Assembly: GCA_019843655.1 (NCBI GenBank)
Contig: JACDQD010000001.1
Location: forward strand, 47,488,443 to 47,552,442
Source: Lethocerus indicus
Taxonomy: Eukaryota > Arthropoda > Insecta > Hemiptera > Belostomatidae
Length of the DNA stretch: 64,000 nucleotides
Reading direction: 5' to 3'
Shown here: positions 13,301 through 25,712 of the stretch, piece after piece
Layout: every line of letters starts with the position of its first letter
Position numbering within the stretch: the stretch's first letter is position 1
Position numbers and translations under genes: made by a program
Notes under the pieces: model-generated
Seen by the model: only the letters and a program-made list of their open reading frames with translations
Database searches by the model: none
What the model was told of the DNA's origin: nothing

Positions 13301-15204
13301 ATCGCTACGCAAGTCAATTTTTAGTTCCCAAACGCCTTTATTTTCAGCAGATTTTGTTAGATTTTTAAAATCTAAACTTCGGTGACCTCTTGTTTTCATT
13401 CCAACATCAACTGCAATATCCATATTTCCATGTTTTAAACGTTTCTCCGACAATGCAGAACCATCATGGTATGAAACAGCCAGCTAAAGAAATGGTAAAG
13501 CACATACTTTCATCTAAGGACACCTCTCTATAGATTTTTTGTATAAATCATATTACAATGATATAATACAAATGTAATGACAATGAAAAATATAATAATT
13601 ATTCATCAAAACATGATAATGAAATCATGATTAACAATACACTTAAAAATTCATTTATATAATACATATATCACTCATTTGTTTAAACAGTAAAATAAAA
13701 TTGGTTAAAATAAAATTAATATCACTATAATTTCAAATGTACATAAAAAAGGAGAAAGTAAATGAAATCTAAAAATTACAATGTGTATCTTATAATTCAC
13801 TTACAAATATAGAAAAAGGCATGGCAGGCTTAAATACTTGAGGGGAACCACCAAGGAAATGAACTCGAACTGATGAATTGTATAGTCTTGCTGATGAGTA
13901 ACCAGCTATCACTTCATTTAAGAATCTGTCACCAACAATAGCTGTTACTGTAACCTCCATATTATCTAGACTAGGAACATGTTTTTCCAATTCTGCTAGA
14001 GGATAAGTAAATTCATAAACCCCATAGAACTGAAACATATAAAATATGTAAATAGGCAATAAATATGTTAGATAATTAAATGAATTGAAAAAACAAAGAA
14101 GTACTTACATATTTTAAATGAGGAATTGACTGTTCAGTAGAATAGTATGGTGACGAATGAAACCAAAATGGGTATGTCTCATCCTATGCAAAAACATTTA
14201 ACAATCAAATAAATGTAAATGAATTCTTAACTGCAATAGAGATAAAGTAACCACAAAAAAATATAAAGTGTACTTACAAAATTAAAGTAGGTTTCCACAA
14301 AAGGAACATTTTCCATGTCCCTATTACGTTGATTATCATTAATAGGTTTTAACGTAGCTTTCAATGTTAAATTACCTCTCACTGGGGCACCACTAGTGTA
14401 ATTTGCCATCACAATACCTTTTAAGTATTTTTCAGATGTAAAAAAAAATTCTTGCATTGTAACATTAACCTGAAATAATCCAAGGTCCATTCAGGACAAA
14501 ATTAATTTATTATTAAAGTAACTTAAACACTAAACAATTTTTTGTTCTGTTACTGTATTATTCTAAATAAAAATAATTTTAACATCATAACGGTCAGATA
14601 ATTAATAAGAGTAAATGTAATTTAAAGAGAAAAGTTAAAAACTTTTAAATATAATAAATAAAGTAAATAAATTGGTTTTATGTCCTGTAAATATGATTTA
14701 GTTTTACTTCCAGACCTAATAATAATTATTCACAATAATAATTATTATGCAATTATCAGCATTTCTACTCGTTCTATAGAATACACCCAGGGACAAATAA
14801 ATCAAGTTGTTAGATTCTGTGAAGCAAATGTTTTAAACACAACAGAAGGCCAGTGCTTCATGAAACAGAAACCATCATATAATTGTCAGCAGCCATGTCT
14901 ATGCAAACAGGCTCGATAAATGATCTGCTGTTACTGCCAGAACAATAACGGGCCAATGGGTTTTTTATTGTTCAATTGGTGATGATTGGGATAACTAGGA
15001 ACTTATTATATAAGTAATACTGTGACTACATACCTCAAACCTAGTCTGGTAGTACTCTTCCACTAAAAATGAATATTCTTCAATTTGCCCCTGAGCAATA
15101 ACTTGGATTGTCCATGAACCATATTTTGGTTGATCTGAGAGTTGATAATCTAGGCTGACTGTTCCCAAGTTAGACTAAAAAAATCAATTAAAACAAATAT
15201 TAAT

Positions 15205-15297
<93 letters not shown>

Positions 15298-18030
15298 CGT
15301 GTGTCATTTATAAAGTGTAATTGAATGCAATGTGGGACTGATTACTCCAAAGTATCAGCATGGAGAAATTAAAAGTAATACAAACCTGTCTAGAAAGCCA
15401 CCTTCGCATAATATGCCTCTTAGGATCTAGCATATAAACATCGATTGTGCTATCGAATGCTTTAAGTTCCAAATTGATTGGTATGGCTCGGAAACGAACT
15501 GTAAACAATTCATTTAATTGAGAAAATTGAAAAATAAATGTAAGTTAATATGTCTGTGAGTCAAATCGAACGGCTCATTGTAGATAATATGTTAGGAACG
15601 TTAAAATCATTCTTCAAAATGAATATTATTTACTCATTTCTATTACTGATTTCGGTGCGGGGGTGGCTAATGGTTAAAATAACCATATACAAATTTTCAT
15701 GGTCAGTTTTTTGTAAATCCATACTCTAGTTAAGATAAATAAAATAGGCATAATGGTTGGTAGTTTTGACATTCCAGACAACAAATTGGGTATAGATGTA
15801 AATCATTCTCAGTTCACTAGATCAATATTACTACTGCCATAATAATTTTGTCAGCCCAAAGAAAACAGAACAATCACTATTATACTGAAGAATAGTTTTA
15901 TATATTAACAATTCTTACCATAATAAATATTGGTATTAATAAAATTAAATTTCATTAATTATTTATTTCATACTAAATGTATTTCTTGGGATTATTTACA
16001 ACAATAAATTATTTATATCAAATACAATTTCAAAAAGTATTATAAATGTAATACAACAAAAACTAGCTTGTAACCTCTTACCTGTTTGACCTTGCATGTA
16101 CACAGGCTTATCAGTTTGAATGAATATAGTCATAGAACGCTGAGAAAAAATTAATTTGGTTTCATTTACAAATGCAGAACCCCCAAATAGGGTATTATAT
16201 AAGCCCTCTACTCGAAGTTTGTAGTCTCCTACAACACTAGTTGGTGGAACCTAATTGAAAATGAAGCAATAAAATAATGAAATATCAGTTATGATTAATT
16301 TATTTTTGCAAAATGTATGTACAAAAAATATATCTACTGAGAATGAATTATCTTCTTCGTTACAAATAATAGACTGGAGCAAGAGGTAATAATGGAAACC
16401 AAAAGTATCCTCTTTAGTATCAGTTATTTTATGAAATAAAATTAAAACCTATATTTTCATTAATTCCATATTTTGAATAATGTATATTATGGTTACCCTC
16501 ATTATCAGTACTTCTGTGATGTCTCCTTTCCTAATCTTACTGTTAGCCGAACTGATTTCCACCCCATTGCAATGTACAGAAGCTCGTACTGTCAATGGAA
16601 ATCTGCTCTGTAAAACTGTGACTGCAACACGGTATATCTGACCAGGACGAATGGTACGACTCGTGACTATAAAATAGGTCCTTAAATAAAAAAAAAAATT
16701 AAATTGCATGTATTGCATAAGAAAGGGCGCAGGATATTAAAAATAAATTTAAGCAAAGACGTGGAATCAAATATATTGATATTCTGAAGGTAGAACACTG
16801 GATGTATAAAAATAATGCAAAAAAATACATACGTCTCACGAATAATTGCTGTAGACTCCGATTTTCCCATCACAGGTGATACAGGCCTATTAGCAATTTC
16901 ATTGGCCCATGGTCTCGGATTACTAACACCCCCTTCGGGAAATTTATCTTGGCTAACAACATTAGTGAAAACAGCAGTGAAGCACAGTATTAAAAACAAT
17001 CTGTAAAGAAATAGAGATTGATTAATTTACGCACATTATATTTCAAATAAAAACAGAAAATGAAATTACATCAAAACTATAAACTGCTTTTAACAAACTC
17101 AATTTTGCTGGGCACATTAACAGGAACACAGACAAACATAAAACCCAAATAATTTTTAATCAGTTCTAGAGCTAGTTAAGGTCCATTCATTTCTAATTGC
17201 AAATTTTAATCCGAAATAACACATTATTAAATTGTCAAAGAAAATGTCATCAAGTTACATTTCGGATATTTACTCCTCACTAAATTTATTTATTTACGAT
17301 ACCATGAGACATATTTGATTCTTCGGTCATCACTTAAAATACATTCCATAAATAGAATGGGAAAAGAATTCTTAAACTACTTAGACTTCGGGTCAAATTT
17401 TAATAAGTCTTTGACTAAAGTTATAAATATAATATTCTTGACTGTTGAAAGTAAATCAATTGATTTTTGAGTATGAAAGTAGTTTGAGGACTGCCACACC
17501 AATTAATGTTACTGTAATGTAAATCTAATAAAATATACAAATGAAACAGCTTCAATGCCTTCACTAGAGTTGATCCCAGCCACTGGGATAATATTTATAC
17601 TTCAAGAAAGAATAATTAAATTTAATATAAACAGTAATATGTGTAAACAATTTGATAGTATGTAACTCATAGTGTTGTGATTGAGAATCGTAAAGCTGCA
17701 CACATTATTTTATATATTATGCCTATATCTCTTGGACAGACCTTCTTTTTATCAACTAAACAATATATAATTCACCTTTTGCATATTATTTTTCACGAAA
17801 CTAACGATAAATTATAAAACAAGATTCTTAAGGCTTATGCAGCCAGGGCAAGCGAGTGCATTTGGCAGATTTCCGATCAAGCAGTATATCAAGTAGTGAA
17901 GGTAAAATACATTTTCAAGGAAATGTTCTCACGAAAAATAAATCGTATTTAAACAATGATTCATGACCTGCGCAAATTATGTTCATTAAGTACAATCTAC
18001 TTACTTCTTCAAATTGTTGGCGTGATCCAT
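4375..18030 (-). CDS. Mcr: Macroglobulin complement-related protein (Mcr, TEP/alpha-2-macroglobulin family)
   Basis: Complete gene, 29 coding exons, 1639 aa. Exons in transcript order: 18030-18005, 17000-16833, 16680-16497, 16250-16082, 15498-15386, 15174-15034, 14469-14278, 14183-14109, 14029-13805, 13483-13297, 13209-13034, 12872-12621, 12316-12167, 12026-11887, 11039-10876, 10484-10255, 10099-9923, 9826-9644, 9451-9215, 9095-8911, 8101-7999, 7820-7629, 7473-7287, 6586-6357, 6138-5977, 5753-5560, 5351-5177, 4998-4893, 4571-4375. The length is 4920 nt and all phases agree. It starts with a signal peptide (LFLILCFTAVFT core), followed by macroglobulin domains. An LDLa domain lies at about 752-788 with six cysteines and DCEDGTDE. 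The thioester position reads DGAEQ (1064-1068) instead of GCGEQ, so the reactive cysteine is absent. An alpha-alpha toroid and receptor-binding domain follow. A hydrophobic segment near 1614-1632 with a short basic tail suggests a membrane anchor. LDLa plus loss of the thioester identifies Mcr, in flies a septate-junction protein with immune and autophagy roles. Confidence 0.94.
15207..15304. repeat. (AT)n(GT)n microsatellite in Mcr intron
   Basis: About 48 nt of AT repeats run directly into about 40 nt of GT repeats, inside the intron between Mcr coding exons 5 and 6. Confidence 0.95.
15650..15730 (+). mobile_element. Decayed tRNA-derived SINE-like fragment
   Basis: GGGTGGCTAATGGTTA at 15661-15676 resembles a Pol III A box (TGGCTNAGTGG type) and the A box of the copy near 51050. 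The B-box half is poorly preserved. It lies in the Mcr intron between coding exons 4 and 5. Confidence 0.35.
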
Positions 18031-18639
18031 CTTTTAAGTTTTTGATAGCGCAAAATTAATTTGTAAACGAACCGGCAAGCAAACGACAGATAGGCATCGT
18101 GAAATTAGAAAGAAAAATACTTTAACTAAAATTCAAAGGCAACCTACAAACTACAGTTGAAACCTAAAACAAGCGTTAAACTAGATGCGCGAGAACATAA
18201 ACAAACACGCCCACTCCGAAACGTAATGGTGAACCACTCCCACCAACGTGTTATGCAAATTCAATACAAATATAACTCTGGGATATAAGACCATTTGTCA
18301 TAATAATCGTATTTAAATCAATCACGAATGAAAATCCCCTCTTCAATAAAACTACAAATTTAAAAAAAAATGTGAATTTTGTCATATGCCTATATTCAAA
18401 GTTGGCAACTCGTGCGTGTAACAAATATTACTTTTATATTTCACGGTTTCTATTCTATATTTTGTAAATTTTGTTATCAGTTTGTGCACATGCTTCGAAC
18501 CATAATTATGCAATGCATTACGCCTAACATTATTTAAGAAATTAAAGGAAACAACATAAAATAAAATTTATTTTAAGGATTGTTTGTGGGTCTGTAAGGG
18601 TTTGGAATTCTCACTCCATGTCAGTCTCCAATCACCTAT

Positions 18640-18883
18640 TTGTTTGTAAGTTTGACCGGTATTGAATTCTATCCATCGCCAGTTCTATACGGCTATTGCT
18701 GGCGGTGGCGAGAAACCAAAACCAATCTCGCCCCCGTCTGGCCCCAACCGAGCGATAGGAAGCGAAAGATGGCACGATTGGCCCAGAATTAATGGACGTA
18801 AGCAAACTATAGAACGAGGCGTAAGAATGGAATCTCCAGGGAGGAAAACAGAGGAGACAGTCCAAGCTACAAGCGACTTGGAT
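18640..18883 (+). other. GC/CpG-rich exon-like segment ending in a consensus splice donor
   Basis: This 240 nt block stands out from its AT-rich flanks. On the + strand an open frame starting at 18662 (also ATG at 18828) runs through a perfect GTAAGTA donor after 18883. It could be the first exon of an unannotated + strand transcript, an upstream promoter or CpG element of Mcr, or an old insertion. I could not find a convincing second exon, so no gene is called. Confidence 0.3.
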
Positions 18884-19295
18884 GTAAGTATATATAGGTG
18901 TGGGTACAGGATAGATATCCGTCTACAAGGTATCTAGGCTATAAAACAAATATTATTTTACCTATCCAGGGCAGGTTTAGCCATGACTGAAATCAAATAA
19001 ACAACCTTCAGCACGCAAAGCAGTATATGCATACTTGCCTCCATTATAATTTATTTTAGGGTTGGCCAGGGTCTGGATCAGAAAAAAAAGTAGCAATCAT
19101 TTGAACAATCATAATACAAATAACTATTTATTAACCTGAGTTTTTTTCACTGACTGATTTAATTAGTAACAACTATTTGAGCAGAGTAGTACAAAATACA
19201 TGATTTAAAATCTTATAATATAAAATCAGTCTTAAATAATCAAATCAACAATTTATTAAAATTAACAGATTCACAAACTCACAGCTCTAAAATTC

Positions 19296-19351
19296 ACAGT
19301 GTGTCATAATTACACACAAACATGTTACAATACAAAATTATGACACACTGT
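19296..19351. repeat. 16-bp perfect inverted repeat with 24-nt loop
   Basis: ACAGTGTGTCATAATT at 19296-19311 is matched by its exact reverse complement at 19336-19351. It lies about 490 nt past the HELLS stop codon, probably in its 3' untranslated region or just beyond. It could be an RNA hairpin or the termini of a very small MITE remnant. Confidence 0.8.
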
Positions 19352-19842
19352 ATATATTTATATTTACATGAAAAGGTCTATTTACAATTCCTTCTTCAAA
19401 CCAAAAATGTTTTAAAAGAACACATATTGAAATAAATACAAATTATGAAAGAGAAAATAATTATATGAACAGGCATAGTAATCACATTTATAAGGAATTA
19501 TACGGTTTTCAAGGTAAATAATAACACATAAAATTAAGAATGACTATCATTTGGAGATTCTACAACCTGAGATTTCTTAATAAATTAACAGACAAGAATA
19601 ACTATAAAAGATAAAAAAGGTGACATGCCTTAAAATAAAATTACTGATAAAACATGAAAATGTATTACAAAAATAAACTTATCATTTATTTCTAATTTAA
19701 TTTATTGGGTAGAACCCTAACTTTTATTACTATGAATACTAAGAATCACGGTACCGTGTACAAGAAATATAAAAAATCTTAGGCAACACTTCGGTAATAC
19801 GGTAGATAATACTTCGGAACATATGGTGAAGCAATGCAGCAT

Positions 19843-22800
19843 CTACATTTTACTTCTGTCTAATAAGTTATCCCATTCATCATCAATTAGAACTAAATAA
19901 AGAAAAATATGAAAATTAATTATAAAAAATACAATTTATTTTAATGAAGACACTATATAATCAATAACTTACCTGATCCATTATCCTTTATAGTTACTGG
20001 AATTCTATTCAAATTAAGCTGATTTTTTAGCTCTTCAAGGTCTGTTAAAATTTCTCCTATTCTTTCTTTTTGCTTAAATATACCTGGAAACATTATTTAA
20101 CAAAGATTTATATATACATAGTGAAAATATATAAAAGTCAATTGACCAAAAAGTGAAAACAAAATAAATAGCAGAGGTTATTTATCAAACTTATTTATGA
20201 CTTTCAATGTGGTCGTGTTTTTAGAATGTTACACAAAACATATATATTCTTCCTTAGGGAGATATGCTTTGACTTATATACACATAAAAAATTGATATGA
20301 TAAAAAATTATAAAATTAACGGCAAAGGTAGAATGAATATTGTCGACAACATATAATTTATTTTTATACCTTTTGATATGACAAGTCTTTCAAGTTTTAG
20401 TTTGGCTGTAGCACGATTGACTATTTCTTCATCTATAGTACCTTTAGAGATTAATCTATAAACCAAAACTGGTTTCTTTTGTCCAATCCGATAACATCTG
20501 TCTTGAGCTTGTAGATCAACTTGAGGATTCTAAATTTGGATTGTTAGAATTCTTAAATATATATACATCCAATTTATATAAACTTATAAATAAATATATA
20601 TAAACATACCCAATCGCTGTCAAAAAGCACAACCGTATCCGCACTAACTAAATTTATACCCAAGCTACCAGCACGGGTAGAGATAAGGAAAACAAAAATT
20701 TCGTTATCCCGTGTAAATTCATCAATTTGTTTCTCTCTATCAGCAAGTTTGGTTGAACCGTCCAGTCTTTTATAGGTGTAACCACGATAAATCATGAGAT
20801 CTTCAATAAAATTTAACATTGTTGTAAAGTTGGAAAATATTAGAACCTTAAAACAGAAAAATTTCAGTTAACACGTGATTTCAGTTATATGTGTATTATA
20901 AATAAATAACAAATAATATTCAAAAACTTCTTTTTTTTAATTTTAAGAAAATTCAATCACCTTATGGCCTCGCTGTTTCAACTTTTTTAAAAGAGTGTCA
21001 AGCACTAACATTTTTCCTGAACTGTTAATAATATCATCATCAATAATATTTGGCAATGATGTTGGTTTGCGTAGCAGATAAGGATGATCTGCAATTTGCC
21101 TCAATAGCATACCAACATTACTTAACTTAAAGAAATAATGTTCGGAAAATTTTGTTTGACTATCCCTAAAAATGTCACAACAAAAGTGTAGTTACATTTA
21201 TATTGATATCTCAGGTACTCTAATAAAATATTAGAGTAGTAAATGACTAATAAAGAAAAAATGCATTAATAAACAGAAATAACTATTTACTTAGAGTCAT
21301 CTTTAGGTGAACATGGTGTAGACACCATTTCTACACTAGTTCTGGGTAAACTGGATGTAGCTGAGATTTTTCTGGAAGTTACTGGTGAAGGTGCATCTGG
21401 GCTTTCTTCAGAAAACTGGAGTTTTTGCATTGATGTATTTTCGGGCAGGTTACGATAATTCAATATTTTCCTGGTACGTCTTTTGGGTCTCGCACCATTT
21501 GAATCATTAGGAATGATCAACTCCTGCAGAAAAATGAGCTTCAATGAAAAGTGAAATAACTAAGTGGACACAAATGAAAACGTTGCAAAGATCATGCACA
21601 GGATGATAGAACAGTTAGTTCCTTATTATAAATATGAATATCCGTCAGTGCTTAATATAACAATTGGATAAACTTGGTCCCTAGTGACCTGTGTCTACAG
21701 AAGGCAATACATGTCATTTGTATAGTAACCTTCATTTATTAAATTATTATTATTTTTTTACCTATTATATCTTTGTTTACACTGTCCAATCTACCTAGAT
21801 TAATAAATCTAGGTTATCATACAATATGACACATATTGCATTGACTTTGTCTGCCTGCTGTTGAAACAGCATCAGGTCATTAGTGACTAAGTTTATTCAA
21901 TTGACATTATTATGACAATTATATTCCGCATAAATAAAATTATATATCACTAACATGTGTAATGGCAATATATTTATCTAAATTATTTTATGATTTATCA
22001 TTCACTTACATCTGTATTCATGCTGGTGTCACAATTTGTGTTAACTTGAATAAATACATGCATGCTTAATTCAACTTGTATATCTGACATTGGACAAAAT
22101 ATAACTATTTCTTTCTTTGGTGGCAAATCCAATGACACATCAGTTTTTACACGGCGGAGCATAAAAGGTCTAATTATCTGAAAACAAAAATTGATACTTT
22201 ACAAAATATTCTAATTTTTATTTTTACTTTGGGCAACAAATACAAACTCAAGAATAAATATTTAATTTAAAACATTTATTACCAGGGGGTGTTGTCAGGA
22301 CCATCCCCTACTTATATTAGGTCATTATTATCAATACAAATGAAATATTTAATAACATGTATAAGATACTTGATGAAAATACTTGGCAACATAATTTTCA
22401 GAGATGCTGTTTATTAAAATTTGTTGACCAAGTGGTGAGTCTTGTCACAGACAGGATGCCACAGAGATCTAGCAAAAGACCAAAGGACACAGAAGATCTA
22501 CAGAACTATGGTATTCCAAACCCTTACAGACCACGAAATAAGTATTTGAATCAGTATTTGTTTTTGACAGGCAATTTATATTCTCAATTCATTTATATAA
22601 TCACTATTCATCAGTAACTACTGAATTCCTAACTGTTAAAATAAAACAGAAGACAAATCATAATGGTTATACGATACCCAACAAAAGTATTGACCAATGT
22701 CACAAACCATAAAACACTGTCTCATCAACTGTCACAAATTTTGTCTCAAGAAAAAGAAAAGAACAAACTTACATTATGTAAAGCTGATACCAAATTTGTT

Positions 22801-25248
22801 CCCATTTCCTTGTCAATGAGTTTGCAAGTATTTTCATTGTCTTCCAAATCTTCAATGCCTAACCATTCATTAAAAGAACCCAATTTATCAAATATATCAG
22901 GTAATATAAAATGCAATAATGACCACAGTTCACTTAGATTATTTTGCAGAGGTGTACCAGTCAATAAAAGGCTGTTAACTTTTGGAAAAGCCGATAAAGT
23001 CCTAAAATAATTTTAAAACATGTAATTAATGTTTTTTTTTACTAGTATTCTATAATATTCTAATAATCTATAATATGCAACAAAGAAACATTTGTTAGTG
23101 GTTTAAAATAACTATAAAAAAACACTATAATTAAACAGAATCTTAGTAAACATAAATGAGAGTTCTACCAATAAAAATTAAATTAAAAGAAAAAAGTGAT
23201 ATTAAGACAACAATTTACGCGATTTCTAAATTTTACTATCTGAAAATGTAACCAAAAAATATCCACTGTCTTAAACAAATGTGGACATCATTATGTTAAT
23301 AATAATATATATACAACTACAATTCAATAACTACAGGATAATATTTATATCAAAAGTACCTAGCCAATACGGATTTGTAATTCTTTAAACGATGTCCTTC
23401 ATCCACGATAAGATATTTCCACTTATATTGAGAGAAGAAAGTTTTATCTTTGACTGACATTTCAAATGAGGTTATAACGACAGGAAACACACAGGTACCA
23501 TTTAAATTGTACATACATTTTATTTCATTTCTACGATCCATCCTTTCCGACAATGTACCATGGTACAAAACAGTAGGGACCTGATGACAATAAATTATAT
23601 TAAAATGTATACCACACAAACCCAAATAAAAATTCAGCATGCAGCATAAAACTGCTACCCATTACCTGTGATGCAAAACGATTGAACTCGTTCTTCCAAT
23701 TCGATAATGTTGTGAGAGGTCCGATTATCAGAAAAGGACCAATTAAGTTATTTTCAAAGAGGTGACATACAAAGGATATTATCTGTAATGTCTTTCCAAG
23801 GCCCATTTCATCAGCAAGTATACCATTTAAACCATTTTCAAATAATAACTGAAAGAAGTTAAAAAAATAAAAATTCAGAAGTGTGATAAAAAAAAGGTTC
23901 TGTAAAACTGTAAAGCTAATATCTACGGCAAACATAAGACTTAGTGGAACATCATTATTTGAACATCCTTATCATTCATGTGGGTGGATCCAAACCACGG
24001 ACCTTTGGATCTACAAGCACACACCCCAATGCCCCGAGCCACCAAGGTCCCTTTTTTATGTTTATATATAAAGATAGGTATAAAAGATGCATCTGATTCT
24101 ATTTTGCAAAAAAAATTATTTCTCTGTTTTCTTTTTATAATGTAAAGTAATAATTGTAAATAATTAACAGTACAAAGTAATAACAATATAACATACAATT
24201 AGCCATTGCAATCCCTGAAGTTGATAATCCCTCAAAATCCCTCCATCTAATAATGATGGTTGCTTCACGTCCACAATATATCCTAATATGTGAACTTTAT
24301 TTACGTTTTCACCACTAGAATCATCTTTCTTTACTGATTGACCATCATTCAATTTCACCATCTTGGAAGTCTAATATTAATAAATAAATCATATTTATAC
24401 AAAAATTTACATCTAAGTAAAAAGAAAATAATCTGAAAGAATAGCTTTAAAATAAAATGTTTCATATCACTAAGTATAATTAAATTAAGAGCATACACAT
24501 TATACTAAGAATCAAATGAAGAAAGTTATAAAAATGTATGACAAAACTCACAGATGCTGTTTCATCTTCTACCTCTAAATGCTTCCTTTTTTTTTCAGAT
24601 GATGATGCACCAGAGAGTGATGTTGGTCTCCTATACAAAATAAAAGCAGTTATAAAATAAAAGAATTATATTTTTCCAAAGAAATAAATAACTTACTAGA
24701 CCAACATTATTGGTAGATTAAAATGTTATTCTGACATATAAAAAGAAAATCTTAATGCTATTACCCAACCTTTTATTCAAGAAACATAATTATCCATTTC
24801 TGGTATATTTCAAAGCAGTGTACTACATTAATTAATAAGAAAAAGCATTCATCCCTTAAAATTATATTTGAACTACAACTAGCATAGACTATTTAAGTTA
24901 TAAATAAAACTACGTAATTAAAATGGGTATAACTGTTATACTTACTGATGTGATGTTTTAAATAATGTTTCCACCTTTGAATTTATGTAGTTCGAAAAAA
25001 ATCCACATTTAGCAAGTAATGAGTTTATTTGATTGTAGTGCTCGGCAAGGTTGTATTTTCTTTTATTTTTTGTAGCCTAACCACAAAAGATACATGTATC
25101 ATAATTTGTACATCAAATTAGAGGCCTTGGTAATGAAGTATTAATGTTATTTTACCTGTACAGTAGCAAGAGTATTGGAATCATCTTCATCCTTACTCAT
25201 GTCTTTTGTATCAGGCTGTCCTGATTCAGATGAATTTAATTCGGACAT
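19843..25248 (-). CDS. HELLS: Lymphoid-specific helicase HELLS/LSH, SNF2-family chromatin remodeller
   Basis: Complete gene, 14 coding exons, 757 aa. Exons in transcript order: 25248-25156, 25076-24946, 24630-24552, 24370-24197, 23848-23666, 23580-23360, 23001-22773, 22177-22010, 21523-21291, 21165-20961, 20846-20610, 20529-20370, 20083-19973, 19892-19843. The length is 2274 nt and phases agree throughout. Motifs in order: [11 protein letters not shown], Walker A DEMGLGKT with Lys178, DEGH at 280-283, TGTPLQN near 308, [17 protein letters not shown], and [11 protein letters not shown] at 658-668. DEGH instead of DEAH and the basic linker [13 protein letters not shown] after the first helicase lobe are typical of the HELLS/DDM1 branch. 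The family moves nucleosomes and is needed for DNA methylation and heterochromatin in mammals and plants. An acceptor just before the ATG implies a separate 5' untranslated exon. The gene diverges from CRTC across 1.45 kb. Confidence 0.92.
21793..21814. repeat. 9-bp palindrome with 4-nt loop in HELLS intron
   Basis: ACCTAGATT, then AATA, then AATCTAGGT, in the intron between HELLS coding exons 8 and 9. Confidence 0.6.
23945..24062 (-). mobile_element. tRNA-derived SINE-like copy in HELLS intron 4
   Basis: Read on the - strand it has an A-box-like TGGCTCGGGGCATTGG (24041-24026). About 30 nt later comes a B-box-like GGTTTGGATCC (23996-23986). This spacing is that of a tRNA-type Pol III promoter. 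It does not fold into a normal tRNA cloverleaf with intact arms, so a SINE head is more likely than a tRNA gene. Confidence 0.55.
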
Positions 25249-25621
25249 TACTTGATCTAAAAAAAATATTAATACAAAAATGTCATATAAACCATAATGA
25301 AAAATAAAATAATTTAAATGGAAAATGAAATTACGTAAATAATTATTTTAGAACAAAAATACTTGATAAAAGATATTTAAACTTGAAATTACGTACTAAT
25401 TTTGAGTTAGACGTTGTTGTTAATGTTTTATGGTTTTAAGTCTCTAATTAAAACCTGCCTTTAAACGTTTTTTGATGTAGACTCAAAACAAATGAACAAA
25501 GAGATCATTCCTCCCAGACTAGATAACTTGAACAACAGTCATGCCTATTTTCGCGGTATTTAGGAAAGGGAGGTTGCAAATTATCTCTCACTTCTTTCAA
25601 AGTGCGTGAAAATGTACACAT

Positions 25622-25712
<91 letters not shown>

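Larger units (their letters stand above)
18031..19842. other. Region between Mcr 5' end and HELLS 3' end
   Basis: Next to 18031 are the Mcr promoter and 5' untranslated region, which are somewhat richer in CG. 18640-18890 is a distinct GC/CpG-rich, exon-like segment (listed separately). 18970-19842 is AT-rich and probably contains the HELLS 3' untranslated region, with reverse AATAAA motifs near 19687 and 19701 and a strong hairpin at 19296-19351. No confident coding gene is seen. Confidence 0.5.

Noticed and set aside
14680..14919. 79-codon + strand frame in an Mcr intron
   Set aside because: No family resemblance, no splice-compatible borders, AT-rich composition.
16449..16540. Alternative Mcr exon 3 acceptor at TTTTATAG|TCACG
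   Set aside because: Phase does not fit the preceding exon; the upstream acceptor AAG|GACC gives RETTYFIVTSRTIRPGQ in frame.
22663..23010. 115-codon + strand frame
   Set aside because: Exactly antisense to HELLS exon 7 (TGTPLQNN), whose phase and conservation are clear.
23945..24062. Functional tRNA gene
   Set aside because: A- and B-box-like signals exist but no paired acceptor stem or complete cloverleaf; a SINE head is more likely. The same holds for 41940-42035 and 55408-55510.
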